NCBI GenBank assembly: GCA_003562815.1
Contig: PWTO01000098.1
Coordinates: 1-47,835, forward strand
DNA: 47,835 bases
Origin: Chromatiaceae bacterium
GTDB taxonomy: Bacteria > Pseudomonadota > Gammaproteobacteria > Chromatiales > Chromatiaceae
Reading direction: 5' to 3'
Made by a program: the position numbers and the translations under genes. Below, piece by piece: positions 19,104 through 28,425 of the stretch. Within the stretch, counting starts at the first letter, position 1, and each line of letters opens with the position of its first letter. The notes below the pieces were generated by a model. The model did not search any database. It was not told where the DNA came from and was given only the letters and a program-made list of their open reading frames with translations.

Positions 19104-20137
19104 GTCGCGAGGCCAATCCGACCATCATCGGCGGCTTCGTGCTCGGCGCGGTCGCGCTCGTTGTCATCGGCATCCTGGTGTTCAGCAGCGGCGCCTGGCT
19201 GCGCGAGCGGCTCTTTCTGGTGACCTACTTTCCGGGGTCGGTGCAGGGGCTGAACGTCGGCGCCCAGGTCCAGTTCCAGGGCGTGCCGATCGGCCAGGTG
19301 GTCGAGATCGGGCTTGACTATCTCGCCGATCGCGACAGTTTTCGGGTGCCGGTGCGCTACGAGGTCTGGCCCCGGAGCATCGATGTGCTCGGCGCGCGCG
19401 AGGGCACCACGAGCAGCGAACTCCTGCAGCATCTGGTCAACGAGAGCGGTCTGAGCGCCCAGCTCGAATCGGTGAGCCTCGTCACCGGTCAGTATCTGGT
19501 CAGTCTGAGCCTGAACCCCGGACTGCCGAAACGCGACACGAGCCCATTGCCCGATGGCAGCATTCAGGTGCCGGCCATCGCCGCCGTCCGCGATCGCGTT
19601 CAGCAGATGCTCGAGAATCTGCACCTCGATGAACTCGTCAATACCGCGCAGGACACCCTGAATGGCATCAACCGGCTGGTCAACGCCGGCGAGACACGCT
19701 CGGCGCTGAACAACCTGGACCGAACCCTCTCGGGGATCGCAAATCTGGTGGATAATCTCGACCGCCAAATTCAACCGCTCGCCGAGCGCGCCGACAGTGC
19801 CATCGACAAATACGAGCAGCTCGGCGAGGTTCTGCAAGAGGAGGTCGCCCCGGTGCTGCGAGAGCTGACCGAGGCTGGACAGGCGGTCAGCGCCCTCGCG
19901 CAACGGATGGAAGCGGAGGTGGGGCCGATCGCGGGTTCCACCCGGCGCGCCCTAGAGGAAGCGGCACAGGCGATGAACGCCGTCAGCCAGCTCACCGCCG
20001 AGGGCTCATCGACGCGCTACGAGCTGGATCAATTGCTGGTGACCGCAACCCGTGCCGCGCGCTCGATTCGTTCCCTCGCCGACTATCTCGAGCGCCATCC
20101 GGAGGCCCTGCTGCAAGGCAAGCGCTCGCGTTATTGA
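19100..20137 (+). CDS. MlaD/MCE-domain protein
   Basis: ATGA overlap with upstream ATPase; MSREANPTIIGGFVLGAVALVVIGILVFSSGAWLRERLFLVTYFPGSVQGLNVGAQVQFQGVPIGQVVEIGL. Confidence 0.94.
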   Translation: MSREANPTIIGGFVLGAVALVVIGILVFSSGAWLRERLFLVTYFPGSVQGLNVGAQVQFQGVPIGQVVEIGLDYLADRDSFRVPVRYEVWPRSIDVLGAREGTTSSELLQHLVNESGLSAQLESVSLVTGQYLVSLSLNPGLPKRDTSPLPDGSIQVPAIAAVRDRVQQMLENLHLDELVNTAQDTLNGINRLVNAGETRSALNNLDRTLSGIANLVDNLDRQIQPLAERADSAIDKYEQLGEVLQEEVAPVLRELTEAGQAVSALAQRMEAEVGPIAGSTRRALEEAAQAMNAVSQLTAEGSSTRYELDQLLVTATRAARSIRSLADYLERHPEALLQGKRSRY

Positions 20138-20316
20138 CCGGCCCACGAGCGCGCGCTGGTTTGGATGAACGATCGGTAACCCATTGGCAACCGGCCCGTA
20201 AAGCCGCACCCCCAACACTGGCTCGCACAGGCTGAGCTGACGGCCAGTGCCCTGGCCCACGTTCCGGCCAGCGCTGCGTCGAACAGACACCTGCGGCAGC
20301 ATTCACTCAGGAGTTC

Positions 20317-21819
20317 ATGATGCCTTCGACTCGACCCACCACCGTCTGCAGACGCCATCCCGCGCGCTCAGCGGCAACGCTCAGCCTGGCAGGCCTTTTG
20401 TCAGCGCTGCTCTTGACCGCCCAGCCCGGCCATGCGGACTCGGTCCCCGATCCGCTGAACGCCCCAGCCGGGCCGGCCAGTTTCGCCGATGTCGTGGAGC
20501 GCGTCACGCCAGCGGTGGTCAATGTCACGGTCGCGCAAGAGGCCCGGCAGGCCCTCTCGATACCCGGCGGCCCACTGCCCGACGAGGGTTCGCCGCTGTA
20601 CGAATTCTTCAAGCGCTTCGGCGGACTCGGAGAGATGCCGATGCCAGGACCGCGCCAGCGTGAAGGCGAGGGCTCGGGCTTCATCATCGATGCCGAAGGC
20701 CATATCGTCACCAACAACCATGTGGTCGATGGCGCCACCCGCATCGAGATCACCTTAAACGACGGCGAGCAGTACGAGGCGGTGGTGATCGGCCGAGATG
20801 CCAAGACCGACCTCGCCTTGCTCAAGATCGATACCAGCGACCCCCTGCCCTATGTGGCCTTCGGCGACAGCAGCGGCGCCCGCGTGGGCGACTGGATACT
20901 CGCGGTTGGCAATCCCTTCGGGCTCGGCGGCTCGGTCAACGCCGGCATCATCTCGGCGCGTGGGCGCGACATCAACTCCGGCCCTTATGACGACTATATC
21001 CAGATCGACGCACCGATCAATCGCGGTAATTCCGGCGGCCCGCTGTTTGATGCGCGCGGTGTGGTGATCGGCGTCAACACCGCGATCTTCTCGCCCAGTG
21101 GCGGCAATATCGGCATCGGCTTCGCGATCCCGTCCGAGACCGCCGCCAAGATCGTCGCCGATCTCAAGACCAAGGGGCGTGTCGATCGCGGCTGGCTCGG
21201 GGTCCAGATCCAGCCCGTGACCGACGAGATCGCCGCCAGCCTCGGCCTGGCCGAGACCCGTGGCGTGCTGGTTGCGGATGTCCTCCCCGGCACGCCGGCC
21301 AAGGCGGCTGGCGTCAGCAGCGGCGACATCATCTTGCAAGCCGCTGGCGAGCGGATGCAGGAATATCGCGACCTGACCAAGCTGATCGCTGGCATCGATG
21401 CGGGCACCCCCATCGAGCTGGTGGTGTTGCGCTCCGGTGAGACCCTGACCATTCCAGTCACCATCGGCCAGATGCCGAGCGAGGAGCTGACCCGCAACGT
21501 CCCCCCCGCTGAGTCCGCTGGCGACGCGCCCCGGCTCGGTCTGTATTTGGCTCCATTGACTCCCGAGCTGCGCGCCGAACGCGGGATCGAGAACGACGCC
21601 ACCGGCGTGCTCGTCGCCCAGGTCGCCCCTGGGAGCCCGGCGCACATCGCGGGGATCAAGGCCGGTAGCCTGATCTCGATGGTCGGCCAGCAAGCCGTCA
21701 CCCAGCCCAGCCAGGTGGTCGATGCGGTCAAACAGGCCGCCGCCGCCAACCGGCCCGCGATCTTGCTGCGGGTGGAGCAAGAGGGTGAGCAGCGTTTTGT
21801 CGCGGTCCCGATCGGTTGA
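20317..21819 (+). CDS. HtrA/DegP-family periplasmic serine protease (Do) with two PDZ domains
   Basis: Signal peptide; GEGSGFIIDAEGHIVTNNHVVDGATRIEITLNDG, DLALLKID, RGNSGGPLFDARG catalytic Ser; C-terminal PDZ repeats. Confidence 0.95.
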   Translation: MMPSTRPTTVCRRHPARSAATLSLAGLLSALLLTAQPGHADSVPDPLNAPAGPASFADVVERVTPAVVNVTVAQEARQALSIPGGPLPDEGSPLYEFFKRFGGLGEMPMPGPRQREGEGSGFIIDAEGHIVTNNHVVDGATRIEITLNDGEQYEAVVIGRDAKTDLALLKIDTSDPLPYVAFGDSSGARVGDWILAVGNPFGLGGSVNAGIISARGRDINSGPYDDYIQIDAPINRGNSGGPLFDARGVVIGVNTAIFSPSGGNIGIGFAIPSETAAKIVADLKTKGRVDRGWLGVQIQPVTDEIAASLGLAETRGVLVADVLPGTPAKAAGVSSGDIILQAAGERMQEYRDLTKLIAGIDAGTPIELVVLRSGETLTIPVTIGQMPSEELTRNVPPAESAGDAPRLGLYLAPLTPELRAERGIENDATGVLVAQVAPGSPAHIAGIKAGSLISMVGQQAVTQPSQVVDAVKQAAAANRPAILLRVEQEGEQRFVAVPIG

Positions 21820-21852
21820 GTGCCGGCACCGGTCGGGAGGCCGATCATCGCC

Positions 21853-22530
21853 ATGCGTGTACTGGTGATCGAGGATGACGCGCAGCTCTGCGGCTATCTT
21901 GCCAAGGCTTTCGGCGAGATCGGCGCGAGCGTGGATCTGGCCGAAAACGGCCGCGACGGGCTCTTTCTCGCCGCCGGCAATCGCTACGATGCCATGGTCG
22001 TCGATCGCATGCTGCCGGAACTCGACGGGCTGGCCATCATCCGCACCCTGCGCGCCTCGGGCAATCCGACGCCGGTGCTGATTCTCAGCGCCCTCGGCGA
22101 GGTCGATCACCGGGTCGAGGGGCTGCGCGCCGGCGGCGATGATTACCTGGTCAAGCCATTCGCGTTCTCCGAGCTGCATGCGCGCATCGAGGCCCTGCTG
22201 CGGCGCGCGACGCCCGGCGACGCGCCGGTCACTCACCTGAGCGTCGCCGATCTCGAACTCGACTTGCTCAAGCGTGAGGTCCAGCGCGCCGGCCAACCGA
22301 TCGCACTGCAACCGCGCGAGTTCAAGCTGCTGGAGTACCTGATGCGCCACGCCGGCCAGGTTGTCACCCGCACCATGCTGCTCGAACACGTCTGGGATTA
22401 TCATTTCGATCCGCAGACGAACGTCATCGATGTCCATATCAGCCGCTTACGCGCCAAGATCGACAAAGACTTCGAACAGCCGCTGCTGCAGACGGTGCGC
22501 GGCGCCGGCTACATGCTGCGCGCCGATTGA
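21853..22530 (+). CDS. OmpR/PhoB-type response regulator
   Basis: MRVLVIEDDAQLCGYLAKAFGEIGASVDLAENGRDGLFLA...VDRMLPELDG...DDYLVKPFAFSELHARIEALLRR...winged helix DVHISRLRAKID. Confidence 0.95.
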   Translation: MRVLVIEDDAQLCGYLAKAFGEIGASVDLAENGRDGLFLAAGNRYDAMVVDRMLPELDGLAIIRTLRASGNPTPVLILSALGEVDHRVEGLRAGGDDYLVKPFAFSELHARIEALLRRATPGDAPVTHLSVADLELDLLKREVQRAGQPIALQPREFKLLEYLMRHAGQVVTRTMLLEHVWDYHFDPQTNVIDVHISRLRAKIDKDFEQPLLQTVRGAGYMLRAD

Positions 22531-24101
22531 TGGCCTTGCCGGCCAGCGCGCGCCGCGCATGGCGCTGGCTGCGCGCGTCGCGTTTCACCCTGACCAGCTC
22601 GACCTTCCGCCTAGCGCTGCTGTACATGCTCTTGGTCGGCGTCTCGGTGGCGATCCTGCTCGGGTTTCTTTACTGGTCCACCGCCGGCTACATGGCGCGC
22701 CAGACCGATGCCACCATCGGCGCCGAGATCCAGGGCCTGGCCGAGCAGTATCGGCGCCGTGGGCTGGCCGGCCTCTCGACCCTCATCGCCGAGCGCATCG
22801 CGCGCAATCCGCAGGGCGCCTCGATCTATCTGCTGACCCAGCCGAACGGCACGCCCATCATCGGCAATCTCGACAGTTGGCCGCCGGTCGCGCCCGATGG
22901 CGAGGGCTGGGTGCAGTTCCGCACCCAGCAGGCGAGCGCAGGCAAGGCCAGCGTTGAGCATGAAACCCGCGCCAAGGTGTTTCGCTTACGCGGCGAGCTC
23001 AGGCTGCTGGTCGGGCGCGATGCGCGCGAACTGGCCGCGATCCGCAAGCTGGTGCTGGACGCCATCAGCTGGGGCTTGGCGATCACGGTCGGGCTGGCGC
23101 TGCTCGGCGGCTGGCTGATGAGCGCCGGTATCGCGCGCCGGCTCGATATCATCAATCAGGTGAGCCGCGAGATCATGCAGGGCGACCTGACTCGGCGCGT
23201 GCCGAGCGCCGGCACCGGGGACGACTTTGACCAATTGGCCGAGAATCTGAATCGCATGCTCGAGCGCATCGAGGCGTTGATGCTCAGCATCCGGCAGGTC
23301 TCGGATAACATCGCTCACGATCTGCGCACGCCGTTATCGCGCTTGCGCCATCGGCTCGAACTCTTGCGCGGCAGCATGCGCGACGAGGCGGCGCGCACCG
23401 AGGTCGAGGTGGCGATCGGCGATGCCGACGAGCTGCTGAGTGCCTTCAATGCGCTGCTACGCATCGCCCGCATCGAGGCCGGCAGCCGCCGCGCGGCCTT
23501 TGCCGATCTCGACCCGCTGCCTCTGCTACGCGACGTGGCCGAACTCTACGAACCGCTGGCGGCGGAGTCGCGGCAGGCGATCGAGGTCGAAGGGGCCGGC
23601 GGCGATAGCGGCAACGATCGCGGCGCCTGCCGGCTGCACGCGGACCGTGACCTGCTGTTCCAGGCGCTGGCGAATCTGGTCGATAATGCGATCAAGCATA
23701 CCCCGGATGGCGGTCGCATCCGGCTGCGCGCGCACTGCACCAGCGAGGCCGTCGAACTCAGCGTCAGCGACGACGGCCCCGGCATCCCCGCCGAACTGCG
23801 CGACAAGGTGTTGCAGCGCTTCTTTCGCATCGACGAAAGTCGCGCCGCCCCTGGGCATGGGCTCGGCCTCAGCCTGGTGCAAGCGGTCGCGCAGTTGCAT
23901 GGCGCCACGCTCAGTCTGGAAGATGCGGCCCCCGGCCTCAGGGTCAGGTTGCACCTGCCGAAACCAGCCAGGGTGGATTTCAACCTCCCTGGGTGTTGGG
24001 ATCGCGCGCCGGCGGGCGCATTACTAGGGCAGCCGGTCGGCCCGGCAGCGAGTCGATACGGCCAACAAGCCGTCCCCCCACCCAAAGGAGTTCCAAGATG
24101 A
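22530..24101 (+). CDS. Sensor histidine kinase
   Basis: Two TM segments, HAMP, SDNIAHDLRTPLSRLRHRLELLRG (H box), LVDNAIKHTPDGGRI (N box), SDDGPGIP, GHGLGLSLVQAVAQLHGA; overlaps response-regulator stop. Confidence 0.95.
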   Translation: MALPASARRAWRWLRASRFTLTSSTFRLALLYMLLVGVSVAILLGFLYWSTAGYMARQTDATIGAEIQGLAEQYRRRGLAGLSTLIAERIARNPQGASIYLLTQPNGTPIIGNLDSWPPVAPDGEGWVQFRTQQASAGKASVEHETRAKVFRLRGELRLLVGRDARELAAIRKLVLDAISWGLAITVGLALLGGWLMSAGIARRLDIINQVSREIMQGDLTRRVPSAGTGDDFDQLAENLNRMLERIEALMLSIRQVSDNIAHDLRTPLSRLRHRLELLRGSMRDEAARTEVEVAIGDADELLSAFNALLRIARIEAGSRRAAFADLDPLPLLRDVAELYEPLAAESRQAIEVEGAGGDSGNDRGACRLHADRDLLFQALANLVDNAIKHTPDGGRIRLRAHCTSEAVELSVSDDGPGIPAELRDKVLQRFFRIDESRAAPGHGLGLSLVQAVAQLHGATLSLEDAAPGLRVRLHLPKPARVDFNLPGCWDRAPAGALLGQPVGPAASRYGQQAVPPPKGVPR

Positions 24102-24823
24102 ATCGCCTCATCCCCATCCTGTTATCGACCAGCCTCGTCGGTGCCGGTCTCGCGCCGGCGGTTGCCGCCGAGTGGACCCTCGATCCGGCGCGCTCGCATC
24201 TGAGCTACGTCTCCATCAAGTCCGGCCATATCGGCGAAATCAACCATTTCACCGAGATCGCCGGGCGCATCGACGATGACGGCCAGGTGGTGGTCGATAC
24301 CGCGCTCGATAGCGTCGAGACGCTGATTCCGATCCGCAACGAGCGCATGCGCGAGATCCTGTTCAAGACCACGAATTACAGCGATGCAACCCTGAGCGCC
24401 AAGCTCAATCCCGCCGAGATCGCGGCCTTGCAACCGGGCGAGATCGTCGAGGTGGTCGCCGAGAGCACGCTCAGTCTGCACGGCGAGCGCCAACCGCTGG
24501 TGCTCAAGATGCAGGCGGCGAAGCTCGATGCACACACCCTGATGGTGGCCAGCATCGAGCCTGTGATCCTCGATGCCGCCAATTTTGGCTTAAGCGAGGG
24601 CGTCGAGACGCTGCGCGAGATCGCCGGGCTCGATAGCATCAGCCGCGCCGTGCCGGTGACCTTTGTGATGACCTTCGAGAGCGAGCATCCGGCACCGGGC
24701 GCCAGCGCCGAGATGCCGACTGCGAAAACGCTCGATCGATACCTGACCTACCGAGAGATCGTCGAGGCGATGAGCAGCGAGCAGAAGGAAGCGATCGCAG
24801 CACTGTTTAGCCCTCGCCGTTAG
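24098..24823 (+). CDS. YceI-family periplasmic lipocalin-like protein
   Basis: Signal peptide then EWTLDPARSHLSYVSIKSGHIGEINHFTEIAGRIDDDGQVVVDTALDSVETLIPIRNERMREILF; RBS AAAGGAG upstream of ATG 24098. Confidence 0.92.
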   Translation: MNRLIPILLSTSLVGAGLAPAVAAEWTLDPARSHLSYVSIKSGHIGEINHFTEIAGRIDDDGQVVVDTALDSVETLIPIRNERMREILFKTTNYSDATLSAKLNPAEIAALQPGEIVEVVAESTLSLHGERQPLVLKMQAAKLDAHTLMVASIEPVILDAANFGLSEGVETLREIAGLDSISRAVPVTFVMTFESEHPAPGASAEMPTAKTLDRYLTYREIVEAMSSEQKEAIAALFSPRR

Positions 24824-24854
24824 CAGCGAGCGCCGCGCCAGCCCCAGCCGACGC

Positions 24855-26954
24855 TCAGACGCTGTCGAAGCGTTCGAACTGCATGCTGTACTGGCCACGG
24901 CCCTGGGTCAGACTGCGCAGCTCGGTGGTATAGCCGAGCAGGTACTCGAGCGCGACCTCGCAGCGGATGCTCGCCGAATCGTCGGCGTCTTGACCCGTCT
25001 TGGTGGCCTGTATCGCGGCGCGCCGCTGCTGCAGGTCGCCAAGCACGCTGCCAAGATTGGCCTCGGGCACCACCACATCCACGCGCATCACCGGATGCAA
25101 GGCAACCGGCCCAGCCGCAGCCAGTGCCTTGGCCAGGGCGCGCATGGCGGCGGCTTGCAAGGCCTCCGGCGTGCTCTGTGGACCGAACAGCTCCACCTCC
25201 GCCAGGGTGACGGCGACATCGTCCACCGGCGCCCCCTGCAACACACCACTGGCCAGCCCGGCCTGCAGACCATCCTCCAACGCCCGCTGCTGCTCTAATG
25301 AGAGTTCCGCGCCGTCCGGGCGCAGCTGCGGTTGGCACTGGATCTGGTGGCCCGCGCCGCGCTCCCTGGGCGCCACTGCGACTGCGGCCCAGGCGCTGAG
25401 TTCGGGCTGCTTGCCATCGGGGCTCGCCGGGCGGCTGTGCAACTGCTCGGCGCGTGCCGCGCGGGCGATGGTCTCGCGCACCGCGACCGCCGGCCGGCCA
25501 CAGCGCACGCGCTGCCCGAATTCGCGCTCGATGCGTTCGAGCACGATCTGCAGATGCAGTTCGCCCATGCCGCGCAACAGGCGCTGACCGGTCTCGGGGT
25601 CTTCCTCGACCCGTAGCGTCGGGTCCTCCTGCTCGACCTTGTCCAGCACCTCGAGCAACTTGTCCTCATCGGTGCCCACCGCCGGCTCGATGGCCAGGCT
25701 CAGCACCGGCTGGCGCGCCTCGATGCGCTCCAGCGCCAGCAGGTGCTCCGGATCGCAGAGGGTATCGCCGGTGGCGGCATGGCGCAGCCCGGCGAGGAGC
25801 ACGATCTGCCCCGGCCCCGCCTCATCCAGGCGCGTCTTGCGCCCGGCATCGACATCGAAGATGCGCGCGACCTGCTCCTTGCGCACGCGCCCGTCGGCGC
25901 TCTGGAAGGCGATGCTATCGCCAACCTTGAGCCGATTGCGGTAGACGCGCGTGAAGCAATGGCGCCGCCCGTCCCACAACTGCACCTTGAACACCAGCGC
26001 CACCAACGGGCCCTGGGCGCCGATGGCAACGGTCTCGGGCTCGCCATCCGGCCGCCGCGCGATGGCCGCCGGCCGATCGAGCGGCGCCGGCAACAGGTCC
26101 ACCGCTGCGTCCATCACCGGCTGCACGCCGAGGTTGCGCAAGGCGCTGCCGCCGAAGCAGGGGAACAGGCGCCCGGCGAGGGTGCCACGCCGCAGGGCGG
26201 CGAGCAGGGGGTGCGGCTCGGGCTCGCCGCCATCGAGCACCAGATCGGCCAGGGTCTCATCGGCGTCGGCGGCGGCGAGCAACAGCGCCTCGCGCAGGTC
26301 GGCGACCGGTTCCCAGAGCGCGTCCGGGCAGGGTTCGCTCGACATCTGCTCGCCCTGTTCGCCGCCAAAGCGCAGCAGGCGTCGGTGCAGCAGATCGATA
26401 CAGGCCTGCCGATCGGCGAGCGGCACGGTCATCGCCACCGGCTCGACTCCAAGACGCTCGCGGATCGCACCGAGCACGCGACGAAAATCGGCCCCGGGCC
26501 GGTCGATCTTGTTGACGAAGAAGAGCACGGGTAGCCCAAAGCGGCAGCGTTGGCGCCAGACCGTCTCGGTCTGCGGCTCGACGCCGCGCACGCCGTCGAG
26601 CACCAGAACAACCCCATCGAGCACGCGCATCGAGCGCTCGACCTCGATGGTAAAATCCACATGGCCGGGCGTATCCACGACCTGCAGCAGATGCTCGCGC
26701 CAAGGCGCCTTGGTCACCGCTGCGGTGATGGTGATACCGTGATCCTGTTCCTCGGCCATCCAATCCATGTGCGCGGCGCCGTCGTGGACCTCGCCGATCT
26801 TGTGCGAGGCGCCGGCGTAGTAAAGGATACGCTCGGTCAACGTGGTCTTGCCCGCGTCGACATGCGCGGCGATACCGATGTTGCGCACATGCGCGAGCGC
26901 CATCGGTGCCTGACCTTTTTTTTGGTTGCGGGGATGTTGACTGGACTGACTCAT
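24855..26954 (-). CDS. Elongation factor G paralogue (divergent)
   Basis: RNIGIAAHVDAGKTTLTERILYYAGASHKIGEVHDGAAHMDWMAEEQDHGITITAA...VVDTPGHVDFTIEVERSMRVLDG...FVNKIDRPGADF...GELHLQIVLERIEREF; C-term YTTELRSLTQGRGQYSMQFERFDSV. Confidence 0.92.
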   Translation of the reverse strand: MSQSSQHPRNQKKGQAPMALAHVRNIGIAAHVDAGKTTLTERILYYAGASHKIGEVHDGAAHMDWMAEEQDHGITITAAVTKAPWREHLLQVVDTPGHVDFTIEVERSMRVLDGVVLVLDGVRGVEPQTETVWRQRCRFGLPVLFFVNKIDRPGADFRRVLGAIRERLGVEPVAMTVPLADRQACIDLLHRRLLRFGGEQGEQMSSEPCPDALWEPVADLREALLLAAADADETLADLVLDGGEPEPHPLLAALRRGTLAGRLFPCFGGSALRNLGVQPVMDAAVDLLPAPLDRPAAIARRPDGEPETVAIGAQGPLVALVFKVQLWDGRRHCFTRVYRNRLKVGDSIAFQSADGRVRKEQVARIFDVDAGRKTRLDEAGPGQIVLLAGLRHAATGDTLCDPEHLLALERIEARQPVLSLAIEPAVGTDEDKLLEVLDKVEQEDPTLRVEEDPETGQRLLRGMGELHLQIVLERIEREFGQRVRCGRPAVAVRETIARAARAEQLHSRPASPDGKQPELSAWAAVAVAPRERGAGHQIQCQPQLRPDGAELSLEQQRALEDGLQAGLASGVLQGAPVDDVAVTLAEVELFGPQSTPEALQAAAMRALAKALAAAGPVALHPVMRVDVVVPEANLGSVLGDLQQRRAAIQATKTGQDADDSASIRCEVALEYLLGYTTELRSLTQGRGQYSMQFERFDSV

Positions 26955-27087
26955 GAACCACCATCGACCTGAATTGAAGACTTGGCAGACCCCTTTGGCC
27001 CAGCCCGCGATCGAGCGCTCGGCCCAACATTCAGCCCAGCCCCGGCTCCAGCCGCTGGCTCAGGCCATCCACTGCGGAGATTCGACC

Positions 27088-28092
27088 ATGACGATGCGGC
27101 CCACATCCACACGCGGCGTCTGGCCCGCGCGCGAACGCCCCACCCCAGCGCGCCGCTGGCCACGCCTTGCCGGCGTCCTCGCCATGATCGTCGGCCTGAG
27201 CGCCGCGATGGCGATGACCGCCGCCGAGGCCAAGGTCTATCGGCTCATCGATCCGAGCGATAGTGTCATCGGCACCCCGTTCTATGTAAAGGCGCGTCGG
27301 GAGCATACCTTGCTCGATATCGGTCGCCACCACGGACTCGGCGCCGACGAGATGACACAGGCCAACCCGGGTGTCGATCTGTGGATTCCCGGCGAAGGCA
27401 CGAAGGTGCTGGTGCCCACGCGCCATGTCTTACCCGACGCGCCGCGCAAGGGGATCGTCCTGAATCTGGCCGAGCGCCGGATGTATTACTATCGCTCAGC
27501 GAGCGAGATCGAGACGTTTTCGATCGGGATCGGCCGCGAGGGTTGGGAGACGCCAGTCGGCAGCTACCACATCATCGAGAAGACCGAGAACCCGAGCTGG
27601 ACACCGCCGGCCTCGATTCGTGCCGAATACGCCAAGCGCGGCGAAACGCTCCCCGCCGTGGTGCCACCCGGGCCGGACAATCCGCTCGGCAGCCACCGCC
27701 TGCGGCTCAACAATCCGAGCTATCTGATTCATGGCACCAACAAACCCTGGGGCGTCGGCATGCCGGTCAGCTCGGGCTGCACTCGCATGTTTCCGGAGGA
27801 TATCGGGCATTTGTTCGATCAGGTTACGGTCGGCACGCCAGTGACGATCGTCGATCAGCCCTACAAGGTCGGCTGGCTTGGCGACCAGCTGTTTCTGGAG
27901 GTCAGTCGAGAGGAGGGAACGACGCCGCGCCGCATAGAAGAGATTATTCCGCCCTCGATCGCCCAGGCCGAGGGGATCGTGATCGATTGGGACGCGATCA
28001 GGCGGGTACAGCAGGAGAATACCGGCTTCCCACAGCTTGTGGGAAGCCGGCAAGGCTCAAAGAGCTGGCATCATTTCGACAGGATCTTCTGA
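27088..28092 (+). CDS. L,D-transpeptidase (YkuD/ErfK-YbiS family)
   Basis: Signal-like N-terminus; RMYYYRSASEIETFSIGIGREGWETPVGSYHIIEKTENPSWTPPASIR...HRLRLNNPSYLIHGTNKPWGVGMPVSSGCTRMFPEDI (HGT..SSGCTRM catalytic motif). Confidence 0.95.
   Translation: MTMRPTSTRGVWPARERPTPARRWPRLAGVLAMIVGLSAAMAMTAAEAKVYRLIDPSDSVIGTPFYVKARREHTLLDIGRHHGLGADEMTQANPGVDLWIPGEGTKVLVPTRHVLPDAPRKGIVLNLAERRMYYYRSASEIETFSIGIGREGWETPVGSYHIIEKTENPSWTPPASIRAEYAKRGETLPAVVPPGPDNPLGSHRLRLNNPSYLIHGTNKPWGVGMPVSSGCTRMFPEDIGHLFDQVTVGTPVTIVDQPYKVGWLGDQLFLEVSREEGTTPRRIEEIIPPSIAQAEGIVIDWDAIRRVQQENTGFPQLVGSRQGSKSWHHFDRIF
28022..28050. repeat. Perfect 13-bp inverted repeat (hairpin) CCGGCTTCCCACA-GCT-TGTGGGAAGCCGG inside the 3' end of the L,D-transpeptidase ORF
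   Basis: Read directly from sequence; 3-nt loop; no adjacent T tract on either strand. Confidence 0.9.
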
Positions 28093-28097
28093 TGCGA

Positions 28098-28295
28098 TTA
28101 CTTTGCCATGACGCGCTGGTACATACGGTTGATGCGATCCTCGTTGGCCTCGCAGCAAGCCTGCGCCGAGTTGGCGGCGTTCATCGCCGCCTGCGCCATA
28201 TCGCGCGCCTCCTGATCGGTGGCACAACCGCCGAGCAACGAGGCGCCCAGCAGTGCAGCAGCAGACAGAGAGGCGAGCTTGAATGTCTTGGTCAT
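28098..28295 (-). CDS. Lpp/OprI-like small outer-membrane lipoprotein with C-terminal lysine
   Basis: MTKTFKLASLSAAALLGASLLGGCATDQEARDMAQAAMNAANSAQACCEANEDRINRMYQRVMAK; lipobox LLGGC, Ala-rich heptad-like region, terminal Lys. Confidence 0.8.
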   Translation of the reverse strand: MTKTFKLASLSAAALLGASLLGGCATDQEARDMAQAAMNAANSAQACCEANEDRINRMYQRVMAK

Positions 28296-28425
28296 TGGAA
28301 GTTCTCCATATTTTGAGTTTGCCGAACGGCACCTGATTTATATCACAGACCGAGGGCGTTTTTCGCACCGGCGGATCGCTCATGCGCAGCGCCTACAGAA
28401 CCCTGTTTAGAAGAGAGCACCGGAA

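Noticed and set aside
20755-22437. 560-aa minus-strand ORF opposite htrA and the response regulator
   Set aside because: Spans two genuine plus-strand genes with conserved motifs; artefact of codon bias.
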